A DNA stretch of 23,400 nt from Saccoglossus kowalevskii (taxonomy: Eukaryota > Hemichordata > Enteropneusta > Harrimaniidae), in the NCBI RefSeq assembly GCF_000003605.2, contig NW_003123903.1, positions 783,045-806,444 on the forward strand, written 5' to 3'. Under the pieces are notes generated by a model, which saw only the letters and a list, made by a program, of their open reading frames with translations, was not told the origin of the DNA and searched no databases. The translations under genes and the position numbers were made by a program. Position 1 is the first letter of the stretch, and the number at the start of each line of letters is the position of its first letter. This document shows, one piece after another, positions 1-9,981 of this stretch.

Positions 1-72
1 CTTGCCGTTTATTCAGTGTTATTTGCTTACTTTACTACTCTATGTAAACAGCAACTATGAGCTAAAAAAGAG

Positions 73-130
73 GTTGGGTATCAGATAAAAAAGTTGGGTA
101 CCGGACACAAAGATGTGGGGAACCAGACAT
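73..130. repeat. Degenerate ~20-24-bp tandem repeat, about three units
   Basis: GTTGGGTATCAGATA, GTTGGGTACCGGACA and TGGGGAACCAGACA follow one another at a spacing of about 20-24 bp. The copies are diverged. Confidence 0.5.
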
Positions 131-676
131 CATTTGATAACCTATAACAAATCGATTGGGAGGAGGGCCAATCTGGAATGTATATGAATGTACGCATACT
201 TGTCACACCCAGTTGTAATTTTACAAACTCTACAGTGAACAGTTTCATGCTGCAATTAACAATACAGGCTACTTAGATTGCCATGTTAACCTCCAGGGAG
301 ATTCATCTGCTCAATCTCCTTTCATAATCCAGGGGTAACAGTGAGTCTATGCAATAAAGGTCTCAGCATGACAATATGATTTATTAGATACAGGTGGTAT
401 CTAGAATTATAGCTTTCATTCAGTGGGCACTGTATCCTAATTTACATGTAACAATAATACACTTATTTCATATCACAAATATGTTTTGTACAGTAATATT
501 ATATTACTGCCCAAATAACAGCATTTGTGGCGTAGCGAAGAAGTTCGTCTACCTGATGTTGGGAAGGCACAAGACCACAAACATATATATTTGTGATGAA
601 AGTTGTTATTACAGTTGAAAATAATCACATACATGTTTATCAAAGGGTTACAAAATCTAGTTGAACTTTGGCGATG

Positions 677-687
677 GCCGCCATCTT
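677..687 (-). promoter_or_regulatory. YY1-like motif AAGATGGCGGC
   Basis: This is a perfect match to the YY1 consensus on the minus strand. No neighbouring gene start is seen, so a role is unsupported. Confidence 0.25.
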
Positions 688-1378
688 GAACAAATGTCTG
701 ATAACAAAATAACAATCATTGACAATGGTAAATACAACCCCCCTCAAAGTAACCCATTTTAACCATGTTGTATCAAATTTGAATAATAGACACTATGGGA
801 ACACCTTGGGAAACAATATTTGTATCAGACAATGGCCGCTTTAAGATGCTACATGTTAAACAAAAATTTCAAATGACAATCACAAATGCTTTTGCAGATG
901 AACCTAAGCGTGGTACATGTAAGTTTGTTAGAATTACATAAACATCGGGATATCATGCCTGACATTGCTTAACTATAATGCTTACTGATAATTACCATGA
1001 GTGATTAGTACTTAGGCCGACTTGCAGTCTAGTCGTTTATCACGACAGGAAAGCCGTTTATTAAATACGCCTCAGAACATGATAAATCAACTTATTCAAA
1101 ACCAATTTGTAGTCTCTGACAGCACAATTGCAGTGTTATTATTTTAAACTTAAAGCATTGTGCATCACTATGGAAACGCAATAAACATACTCATGAGTTA
1201 ATATTTCTAATCTTTTTGTCGCACTGCATTATATGAATTTAATTAATAACTAATTAATATTTCATTTGCTAGAGAGATGTTTTACCTTTATAATTGTTAC
1301 CCCAAATGAATACTCAACTGTCTATGTGAACATTGAAAACAAAGGTACCAGTATCAATAGCTAGAATTTTTAAAGAAA

Positions 1379-1513
1379 CTGTATTTGCTCTATTTGTAAC
1401 ACAAGCGCTTATGTACATGACCGTGGTTTGTCTATGGTGAAAATAATTCATATTTGAAGGAATAAATACTACCGGTATTTTAGTTTTCTATGCTTCTAAT
1501 AGAGCAAACACAG
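1379..1513. mobile_element. 135-bp MITE with CTGTATTTGCTCTAT ends
   Basis: The left end CTGTATTTGCTCTATTTG is matched in reverse complement by the right end (TTCTAATAGAGCAAACACAG), with few mismatches. Related sequence recurs: end-like pieces at 8151-8169 and 10560-10577, and an internal piece near 4590-4670 that shares the TTTCTATGGTCAAAATAA phrase. An interspersed short foldback family is therefore present. No clear target duplication was seen. Confidence 0.6.
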
Positions 1514-3971
1514 AATAAATTTTTCTAGTTCTAGGCATGCATTAACCTTTTGAGTAATACGGTAATCATTTCACCAAATTTATTTACGTCTAGGCACTTA
1601 TCAATAAACTTAGCCTTTGGCGAATAGGTTGTGGGAACAGGACAGCAACGTCGACTTTGGCAGATATACTGAAAGCGATTTTAATTTCATGAAAAACAAA
1701 TTTTCGAGGGTCAGTGAAAATCTCAAAATTGTGTAGCAACAATAATTTTGATAGTCTTTTGCAAAATTGTATCCTCGCTAATAACATTAAATCATCAAAT
1801 TCCGAGCTGCAAAAAATTAAACACGGCTTACATTGCCTTTCAATCCATTCACATTACGGCTATTACGGTTATAACATAGTCGAAGAAATGTCGGTAATTA
1901 TATCTGAAAGCAGAAAAGGATACATGTAGATTGATTTACGTCAACCCCACCTCGTTCAGAGATACATGTACGAAATGATTAACTGTAGACGCACAAAGAC
2001 ATACCACTTACCAAAACTTAACAACTAGCCATTTATGCAAAATGAGGAGCAGTTAAACCACAGGAGATGTTCTCGGGTTATTGGTGGGAACATCCATCAC
2101 CATGACTTACAATGGTTTTTTTTCCAGGAGGCACTGTTCCTATTATCCCATTGAGTTGGATATACATTGTATTTACGTTAAGACACAGTTTTGCTATACA
2201 GTTAGTCTGTTTTCATTATTTCACCAGTCACAGTTCTGTCTGAAGTGATCCTGAATGATGGCACTACATACCCACAGCATTTATTCAGCCATTGTTTTGT
2301 GTCAGCTCAATGTATTGGTAACCATAGCCAACGCATTTATTTTTTCAAGACTACAAATCATTTACAAGAAGAGGATAGCAGCTCTGCCAAAATCACTTCA
2401 GATAACCGAAAACACAGCCAATTAGAAGAAAGTAACAACAATAAGGAGAAAAGAACTAGATGACATCATGATTAAAAAATCAGAATACTTTTGAACGATT
2501 TTATTTTATTTGTTTTATTCAATAGGTTGCTGGAAGTAATTACACCACCCTGTAATCAACACAGCCAAATTAGAGCATAATGATTTATAATCTGTTACAG
2601 TCGTTTAATGAAGAGATCGTATATTTCCCGCAACTATATACACCATGTCAATAGTACGCTGACAACACAACAACATTCTTGCCAAATTGTTAAACAAGAT
2701 TACACATTGAGTCAAGGATGCCACTGTGTCCTTGCCTTTTTTTTGATATAACATTACAAATTAAACATTTTTTTATTAAAATTTAATTCTCAGAAGTAAT
2801 TCAGAATATATGTAAAGCTATTTTGGCAATGTTCTATACGAATGCACATTTTTATTATTTCAAAAGTGATTTTAATCCAAAGTCAAATACTCAATCAATT
2901 GACAGAATTTTATAAATAACAATAACATCGGAAATGTGTGGTTGCAAATGTTATACTTTGTTTTAAAAATAATATTCAACTGTGCAGGAAACACAATTGA
3001 ATAAAAAATATGATTATAGCAGTTGTGTTGATGTTATTTGGGACTTCATCAAGACCAACCCGGTCAATCTGTTGACCCTAAAACGGCAGAGGATACACAT
3101 GGTCAGCACGCGTATCTTATGCTATTTCAGGTTATGGTATTTATTACTAATCATAGTACAAAAGTATGGCAAGGAAAAAAAAACTATTTTTTTCATATTG
3201 ATGTAGCAATGCAAGATGAAACTGATTGCAGCATAAATGTGCCTTGCCGACAACGTTCTGTATTCATTTTATTCATGGCAGAAGTTGGCATTCGGGCCAT
3301 CACAATAATTCATACAGTATGGAAAAGTGTATGGATTACTTATTGATTGGATACTGTAGTTTTACCAACACAAGACAACATAGCTGTCATAGAAAACTCC
3401 AAAATTCATCGCTGATGGTGGGATCTCGACATGTGCCAAGTTTCGGCCCTGATTCTATTTTGAGCGAGATAAAATATTTTTTGTTTTCGATGTGTCACCT
3501 CGTTTTGACTATTCACACACACATTTCAGCTTGTGCACACATGTTGCATGTGCTGGAATCTCTAACATGAAATAAATCTAAACATTTGTAACCATCAAAT
3601 GGATGATCTTAAGAAACAATAAATTAATTCAAAGTGGTAAACAAGTCTTTAACAAATGACACAACCCTAGTGCACTACGATAGTAAATAAACCTTGGTAA
3701 ACAAAACCGAAACAATCAACAATTTTCGATCAGAACATGATTTATAACAAATGTTACTCTCAAAGGTCTATGGACTAATTAGGCGAGCATGTGAGAAAAA
3801 CTTGTACAAGGTGTAATATGTGCCACTAATGTTTCATTTTAGTTCAATTTAAGTTTTATTTTCAGAGATTTTCAAACATTTCAGCTGACTCCAAAACAAG
3901 CAAGTTACAATATACACCATTTTATTATGCAAATCAGGCAATAAATATGCATAGTTCTGAGATTTATCTTA
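1514..3971. other. Non-coding stretch, no gene supported
   Basis: Several ORFs of 65-114 codons occur (1714-1929, 2245-2463, 2982-3570 in two frames), none with recognisable motifs. The part at 3040-3140 is somewhat less AT-rich and might be an old coding or repeat remnant, but I cannot name it. Confidence 0.5.
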
Positions 3972-3973
3972 TA

Positions 3974-4184
3974 CTGTAAAATACTTTATTTTAGCTGTAA
4001 TTAATTTTCACTAAAGACTTTTTGAATGTTTTGTAAGGAATTTATTTATTATGTAGTGATTTTTAACAAGTTGAATGTAAAATATAGGAAAAAAGGTATA
4101 TTCGCTGGATTTTATTTTCATTGAATCATTCCTTCAGCAAAAATAGCAAAAATTACTTCCAAGTGAAAATAAAGTATTTTACAG
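3974..4184. mobile_element. MITE of a ~210-bp TA-flanked family, copy 1
   Basis: A perfect 19-bp terminal inverted repeat, CTGTAAAATACTTTATTTT, is present at both ends, with TA on each side (3972-3973, 4185-4186). The interior is AT-rich and non-coding and carries further ATTTTCACT/AGTGAAAAT inverted pieces. The TA duplication suggests the Tc1/mariner group or a similar TA-targeting family. This is the best-preserved pair of ends among the copies here. Confidence 0.8.
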
Positions 4185-4186
4185 TA

Positions 4187-5430
4187 TATTGATACATTGA
4201 ATGCTTTTTATATTTAGAGCGAAAAATCACAACTGCATTAGTAGATATTTGGTTTTATAAATATACTGCCTTAGGAACGTGATTTGTATGCAAATTATCA
4301 TTTCATATTTTCAAAGAAGCTGTTGTACTGAAAGCAGATACATGGATGTAACATTTCTGGTGATAAATGTTTCATCCGAGGTAATTCATCACAGAGAAAA
4401 GACCACACTCTGATACAGAGTAGCAATGACGTTGTGATTACTAGAACTACCGGTAGATAGACACAGAGCTAAGCCAAGACAGAAAAGCAATGATACAATT
4501 TTATTACAAGTCATGGGAATTAAGTATGGAAATTAAGTGAAATGTTTCTATAGAAAAAGTGATTTCCAGTTCTGATGAAATATCACTATCATATGTGCTC
4601 TACTAGTAACTGTGCATGTGCAAAACAAAAATAAACAAGGTGTTTCTATGGTCAAAATAAGTAATATTTTAAACATTCAAGAGGTTCAGCTTAGAACATT
4701 TTGTCCAAAATGGTAAATTTCTAATTATTCGTCATATTTTAGGTTTAAAATATGTAAATTAACAGAAAACAGCTTTGTCTGTAATGATTGAAGGAAATTA
4801 GGACATTTGGGAAAAATACCAGGAAATTGCTGATATCCAGTAAGCTTCTGAATCACTGGATTCAGTATACAAAAAATTTGATTTTTAGTTTATATGTGTT
4901 CCTATTGGAGACACTAATTTCAATTTTCAGCTTTAACAATTAGTTATAACATATTTCATTAAGACCAAATCAATTTTCCATAAAACTCATCAAGTACTTT
5001 CTTATGAACTTAAGTTTATGTACAGAATGACACATTATTTTGACTTCATGAGTCCAGCTCAAATTAAAAAAAAAAATATACAGCAATTAGAAAATATTTG
5101 AGGTGCATGAAAAATTAAATTATTTAACAATTTAATTATTAACAACATTTTTATTTCAAAACAAAACAAAATTCAGTTTGTTGAATGAATTACAATCCAA
5201 ATTAGAAATTCTAGAAACCATTTCCCCCTCAAAGCACTTAGCTACACAGATATCTAAAATCCGCCACCCACTGATTTCAGAACTATCTTTTTTATACAAA
5301 ACAACTACGGATGATTATCGCCATAGCAATGCATCAACACTCAACTGTTGATGTCATACAATATGGATTTGGCTAGTGTGTTTTGCTAAAAATATTTATC
5401 AATCATTTCATACAACCAGGATCAAACATC
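4187..5430. other. Non-coding stretch
   Basis: Very AT-rich with no ORF of interest. A diverged piece of the 1379-1513 MITE family lies at about 4590-4670. Confidence 0.6.
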
Positions 5431-5432
5431 TA

Positions 5433-5639
5433 CTGTAAAATGACTAATTTTCACTGGGTTTAAATTTCGCTGATTTACCATTTCAGGCATATTCAGTGGG
5501 TTTTAAGTTCACGGTTTTGTCATTTAGATAATCTGTTCTATGCTAAATTTTACATATTCACTGGGTTTTAATTTAACGCATTTTCCAGTCAGCGAAATAA
5601 GCAAAATTAAAACCCAGTGAATAATTAACCCTTTTACAG
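5433..5639. mobile_element. MITE of the same ~210-bp family, copy 2
   Basis: The ends are CTGTAAAA and TTTTACAG with TA on both flanks (5431-5432, 5640-5641). Imperfect inverted similarity extends about 45 bp inward, including TTCACTGGGTTT on the left and AAACCCAGTGAA on the right. Internal copies of the CACTGGGTTTTAATTT motif suggest the arms themselves contain repeats. Non-coding. Confidence 0.78.
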
Positions 5640-6215
5640 TAATCACAAACGATTCTTTATTTTTGTCACATGAATAGTATGCATATAATTTAATTATGTA
5701 TTTAACCTTTTCATCACCAGACTTTCTCACCAAAATATTTTTCGAAATTGAACTATACTTTTAGAGCCAACAGACAAAATTTGAGTCAATTTTCAATTTT
5801 TATCGCTGGCTTACTCTGACATGTTTTAGGTTTGTGTTAGTTTGTAGCATTTAAATGTCTAGAAATGATACTTATTCTTGCTTGATTTTATTCATTCTTG
5901 TTTTATATGTATTGTCGAATTACTGTCTTTCTTAATTGATTTACTTGATTAAGCATTGTAATGTTAGTTAGAAGTTATGTGCATTTCAACATGTTTAACT
6001 AGTGTGTTTACCTCAACTTAACATTGAACTCTATGGCAAAGAAACACACTTCCTGTTAATGTATGCCATTTCTAATTGATGATTACGTTATTGGTCAGTT
6101 AAAGGGATTATCTTTCAGCCAATCATTGTCTTAGTACAGGATTAGGAAAGTTTATCTTTTGGATTACTGACCATGCCTTAAAAAGCCCCTTTTAGCACCT
6201 TAGACTGGACCCAAG

Positions 6216-7136
6216 CATGGAAGGTACTAAGAAGGAGCCACGACGCTATTGTTTTAGCTTTACCCCATGATCGTTTGTCAATGTTTAATCACAAACATTG
6301 TTCTTGTTAGCTTTTAACACCTTCGTACAATGGGTTACGCTAATCTCGAGCATTCGGTAATATTCGAAGCATGTTCGGAAGCGATAGTCGAACCTAGCAT
6401 GTACAATATTGAAAATGGTGTCTAGTTTGAATGCTGTTGTTTCCAGGGATCTTGGCGAACTTTAATAAAAAATTTGTCAGATATAACATTGATTGAAGAA
6501 GAGCTGATGAAATATCGTGAATTTTGTATTTGTAATGGTAATGAGACTTAATCAATGATTGCTTGTGTTGATTGCATTATTCAATGGTACAATTGTCAGT
6601 GCGTAGGTTTGTCGCCCGAAACTGTCAAAATTTTTGACCACCGGACATCGGCGAACACCACCAGAAAAAATAGTATCGAAAGAAGAGCATGCCTAGACAC
6701 TTTCTCTGTGATAATATTTTGTAGGAGTCCTTAGGAATTGTTGTTGTATGCACTCGGAATCTTGTTATAATTACAGTCGCTAATAATTAAAACATGTGAA
6801 ATTTGTGAAGTAAAACGTTCATCTGTTGAATTTCCGGTCGTGAAATACGTATTTTGTCCTTTCACACCTAAACAAACCCAGTGCGCATGTGTGATAACCG
6901 TAGTTTCATAATGCGCATATATTTTATGGTCACATTAAAAATGGGCGAGGTTATATCATATTCCACTAACTCGTTACTTGTGTAAACAATCGCAAACTAT
7001 CATCAACATCAAAGATGAGCTAGACAATGTCCTTATCAGGATTAATTTGGGTTGAAACAAAAGAAAATAAACCAGTTAAGAGGCTTAAGTGACCACTTGA
7101 TAGGCGTCGTGGCTCCTTCCGTTACTACCTTCCATG
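6216..7136. mobile_element. Non-autonomous DNA transposon, 921 bp, with ~32-bp TIRs and 7-bp TSD
   Basis: Left end CATGGAAGGTACTAA then GAAGGAGCCACGACGC (6216-6246) is matched in reverse complement by the right end (about 7103-7136), with one mismatch and a 2-nt gap. The element is flanked on both sides by ACCCAAG (6209-6215 and 7137-7143), a direct repeat expected of a target-site duplication. If the end is drawn two bases further in, the duplication reads as ACCCAAGCA, so a 7- to 9-bp duplication is possible. That range would be compatible with hAT, Mutator-like or Merlin-like families. The interior has no ORF longer than 60 codons and no transposase similarity that I can see, so it would need a transposase in trans. 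Confidence 0.8.
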
Positions 7137-7431
7137 ACCCAAGCAAGTATACTATGCTTATTGCTGTTCCTGTAACTTTGTTCTTAGCTAGTTGTAAACT
7201 CTGTGTAGTACTGTTCCAGTAATAAAGATATCCTGCTGTGAGTATCTCAAATGGTTAATTTGTATCCAGTGCCTTATGACTTCATGGTTGTGATATATGA
7301 TCTCACAAATCAGTGTTGACTACAACGATCCCCCCACAATTTTTATTTGGTAAATTTGACTATTTTTGTCCTAATCTTCTGAAGGAAAGTACAGACTATT
7401 GTGATAAAACAAGCAACCTATCGGCTGAGAT

Positions 7432-8100
7432 AGCTCCGCTGTTAGCAATGCACATTTCAATTAAAGAACTGAAGATATCATTAGAAAATGAACAATATGC
7501 ATAGTATCAATGCAATGGGATTTGCTGTTTTTAACAAGAAGTCAAAAATATCAGTTTTTACCAAAAATGTCAAAAATATTCACCAAAATTAGAGAATTGT
7601 GGATGTCATTACAAAATGAACAAATCTGAGAGAGGTCCACATGTAGTACCTATATATGTAATAACAAAGCAATTGGAATTGCGGTTTTTAACAAGGAGTC
7701 AAAAATATCACTTTTTACCAAAAATGACAAAAATATTCACCAAAATTAGAGAATTAAAGATATCATTACAAAATGGACAAATCTGAGAGAGATCCACATG
7801 TAGTACCTATATATGTAATATCAAAGCAATAGGACTTGCGGTTTTTAACAAGAAGTCGAAAATATCACTTTTTACCAAAAATGACAAAAATATTCACCAA
7901 AATTAGAGAATTGAAGATATCATCATGAAATGAACAAATCTGAGAGAGGTCTACCCAAGGCACATATACACCAAGTATCAAAGCATTCAGGCTTGTAGTT
8001 TTCAAGAAAGTCAAAAATATAAAACATTGACACGGACGACGACGGACAATCCCTCATATGATAAGCTCCGCTCGACAAAGTCGACAGCAGAGCTAAAAAG
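7432..8100. mobile_element. Helitron-like non-autonomous element with 157-bp tandem core
   Basis: The core is about 3.5 direct repeats of exactly 157 bp (the phrase CCAAAAATG recurs at 7561, 7718 and 7875), preceded by a truncated unit. The core is followed by a short GACGACGACGGAC microsatellite and then a two-tier hairpin: outer AGCTC (8064-8068) with GAGCT (8090-8094), inner TCGAC-AAA-GTCGA (8072-8084). The left boundary AGCTCCGCTGT (7432-7442) is an inverted match, 10 of 11, to ACAGCAGAGCT (8084-8094). Subterminal inverted repeats, a tandem core, a microsatellite and a 3' hairpin fit the non-autonomous Helentron/pearl-type elements described from bivalves. Period near 160 bp recalls the bivalve BIV160 repeat. 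ORFs over it are incidental. Confidence 0.65.
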
Positions 8101-8150
8101 GAAACTGGTGGTAAAAAGGCTAAAACAAGTACTTTTATTGGTGATGCACC

Positions 8151-8169
8151 TCTAATAGAGCAAATACAG
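8151..8169. repeat. End fragment of the TTTGCTCTATTAG MITE family
   Basis: TCTAATAGAGCAAATACAG matches the right terminus of the element at 1379-1513 almost base for base. The partner end is not visible within a few hundred bases. A similar fragment is CTAATAGAGCAAATACGG at 10560-10577. Confidence 0.5.
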
Positions 8170-8274
8170 TAATTTAACATAAAACATCAGCTGCAAAAAG
8201 AACAAAAGAAAACAGTTTCTCATTGGCTACCGATCTCTGTTTATTTTAATTGTGAAAGATGACACAAGGTAAAA

Positions 8275-8301
8275 CAACATGGCTGCCAGTCAGCCATCTT
8301 G
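8275..8301. other. Hairpin of 11-bp arms around CCAGT
   Basis: CAACATGGCTG and CAGCCATCTTG are inverted copies with one mismatch and a 5-nt loop. Each arm carries a CCAT/ATGG core similar to YY1 or RFX half-sites. A foldback relic or a paired binding site are both possible. Confidence 0.45.
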
Positions 8302-9512
8302 TATGACGTAATCAAAGAGAATGAATTGGTAGCATATTATACGGTGACACCGTGATATTTCGATTTGATTAGTGTTCAATAGGAGACTGATAGGAACTCT
8401 TATTTAGTGCTCTCACCAATTTATATCAATTTATTATTGAATACCCAAGTGAGATGTGAAAGCGTTGAAATGTCATCCATACATCAACATCTAGGTAGCC
8501 TAGGAGATTGTCTGCCAAACTAAAATAAACATGTTTTGGATTATGTATGCTGAATTATACTGTTTCCTCCTGAAGATAAGGGTCATGAACAATGTCTACA
8601 GCTACAAGCCTCAAAAAATATGATTTAGTTTTTCATTTACCTCTTTGCGCACCATCATTTTTCACTTTAAAATTGTACAATGTGTAAAATGTTTCATTCT
8701 AGTTCAATTTAAGTTTTAAATATAAATATGCATAGTTCTGAAAATTACTTGGCGAATATTTACTTTTCTATATTTTTTAAAAAACAATTTTGAATCAAAT
8801 GAACATACTTTTTTTCATTGGTTATCTGCCATGATCAAAGTTTGAGAAAAAATATGAAAAAAATGTTGTGATTTTTAATTTGTGACTGCTGCAAAAGTTT
8901 ACTTTGGTAAAGGGTAAAACAGCAAATGATAGTAATGTATGAATAAAACAGTATGTTTGAAATTGTATTTAATTGTATTTTACAAAGTTTGTATTTACAA
9001 CATTTTATTTTAATGTTTAAGTTGATTTGTTGTCTTGTTTTTCTGTTTGTGGGATGTATTTACAGAGCCCTGCAATGGGTATTTCCAAACAAAATCCAAT
9101 TCTAGTCTTTTAATCCTATAGGTATCCTTAAGCTTGTATCGTTATTTGGAATTCAATGGACATAACAGACATAGCAACAAAAAATCAATTGGACTGAACA
9201 AATATGGTACATGTATTGCCATGGAATGAATTGTATGTCTGTAACACTATCCTTTTGTGTCCAGATTTTTGTTTACAAGAATTTTTCTCTCAATGTATCA
9301 TTAATACTGAACTCAGCGATCAGCATAGGACTTCATGGTTTACAAAAAAGATTTATGGTGAACCTCAACAACTCACTACAAAGTTATATAACAGTCATAT
9401 CGCCAGGAATTGTAGGAATCTACATCCCAAATCCCAATTACGACAGTCACTTTGAGACAAAAAGAAGACGTAATTGTGAGAAAAAAAAATCATCAAAATT
9501 TCCTTAATACTG
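8302..9512. other. Non-coding stretch with one incidental ORF pair
   Basis: Two overlapping plus-strand ORFs at 9204-9507 (83 and 98 codons) have no recognisable domain. The longer frame starts from a hydrophobic stretch and ends in a Lys/Arg run encoded by A-rich DNA. I treat them as non-coding, with low certainty. Confidence 0.5.
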
Positions 9513-9646
9513 AAAATACTAACACAATCCATGATGATATCATATTTTTATATCTAAAATACTAACACAATCCATGATGATATCATATTTTTATATCTAA
9601 AATACTAACACAATCCATGATGATATCATATTTTTATATCTAAAAT
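9513..9646. repeat. 43-bp tandem repeat, three near-identical copies
   Basis: The phrase AACACAATCCATGATGATAT starts at 9521, 9564 and 9607, a strict period of 43 bp. The copies are virtually identical, so the expansion is recent. Each contains the palindrome ATGATATCAT. It lies just before MITE copy 3. Confidence 0.92.
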
Positions 9647-9659
9647 ATAACATGAATTA

Positions 9660-9870
9660 CTGTAAATGCATTATTTATTCACTACCAATACTTTTTAATT
9701 TCAATATTTTCGCTGATAAGTAAAATCCACTAAATTAGATCCACGTGAACATGTAAAATAACAATAAAACTCATTGTTTCCATGACAAATTCGTGAAATT
9801 AAAACAGTGAATATGCTCAAAACATCAAAATAGTAAAATTAAATATCAGTGAAAATAAATGGTTTTACAG
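9660..9870. mobile_element. MITE of the same ~210-bp family, copy 3
   Basis: The ends are CTGTAAA and TTTTACAG, flanked by TA (9658-9659, 9871-9872). The length is 211 bp, matching copy 1. The arms have diverged more, but share ATTTTCGCTGATAAG and AATATCAGTGAAAAT motifs with the family. It lies 14 bp after the 43-bp tandem array. Confidence 0.72.
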
Positions 9871-9929
9871 TAACTATTACATGCTTTTATTATCTCATGT
9901 AATATATTTTATAATTTATTACCATTTAC

Positions 9930-9981
9930 TATAACCTTATATAATAATTCTGTACCAAAAGGCAATAAAGTTATTATTATA
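9930..9981 (+). mobile_element. Possible retroposon 3' tail (AATAAAGTTATTATTA)
   Basis: CCAAAAGGCAATAAAGTTATTATTAT resembles the 3' end of CR1-like elements. The core AATAAAGTTATTATTA recurs at 19104-19119, supporting a dispersed family. Both pieces are too short for certainty. Confidence 0.35.

Larger units (their letters stand above)
1..1378. other. Non-coding stretch, no gene seen
   Basis: AT-rich sequence; two ORFs of 74-80 codons overlap on opposite strands near 394-715 and look random. Contents beyond the degenerate tandem repeat and the YY1-like motif are unremarkable. Confidence 0.6.

Noticed and set aside
2982-3570. Three overlapping plus-strand ORFs as exons
   Set aside because: The frames compete with each other, compositions are those of translated AT-rich DNA, and no domain is recognisable. 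A decayed coding remnant cannot be excluded.
7432-7980. CRISPR-like array
   Set aside because: The 157-bp units are contiguous and similar throughout, with no short repeat alternating with unique spacers, and the genome is eukaryotic.
7923-8180. 85-codon minus-strand ORF with hydrophobic stretch
   Set aside because: It is the complement of the tandem-core element and its 3' hairpin, so the frame is a by-product of the repeat.
9204-9507. Overlapping 83- and 98-codon ORFs as a gene
   Set aside because: Both frames are low-complexity in places, end in A-rich DNA, and lack a domain or clear splice structure.
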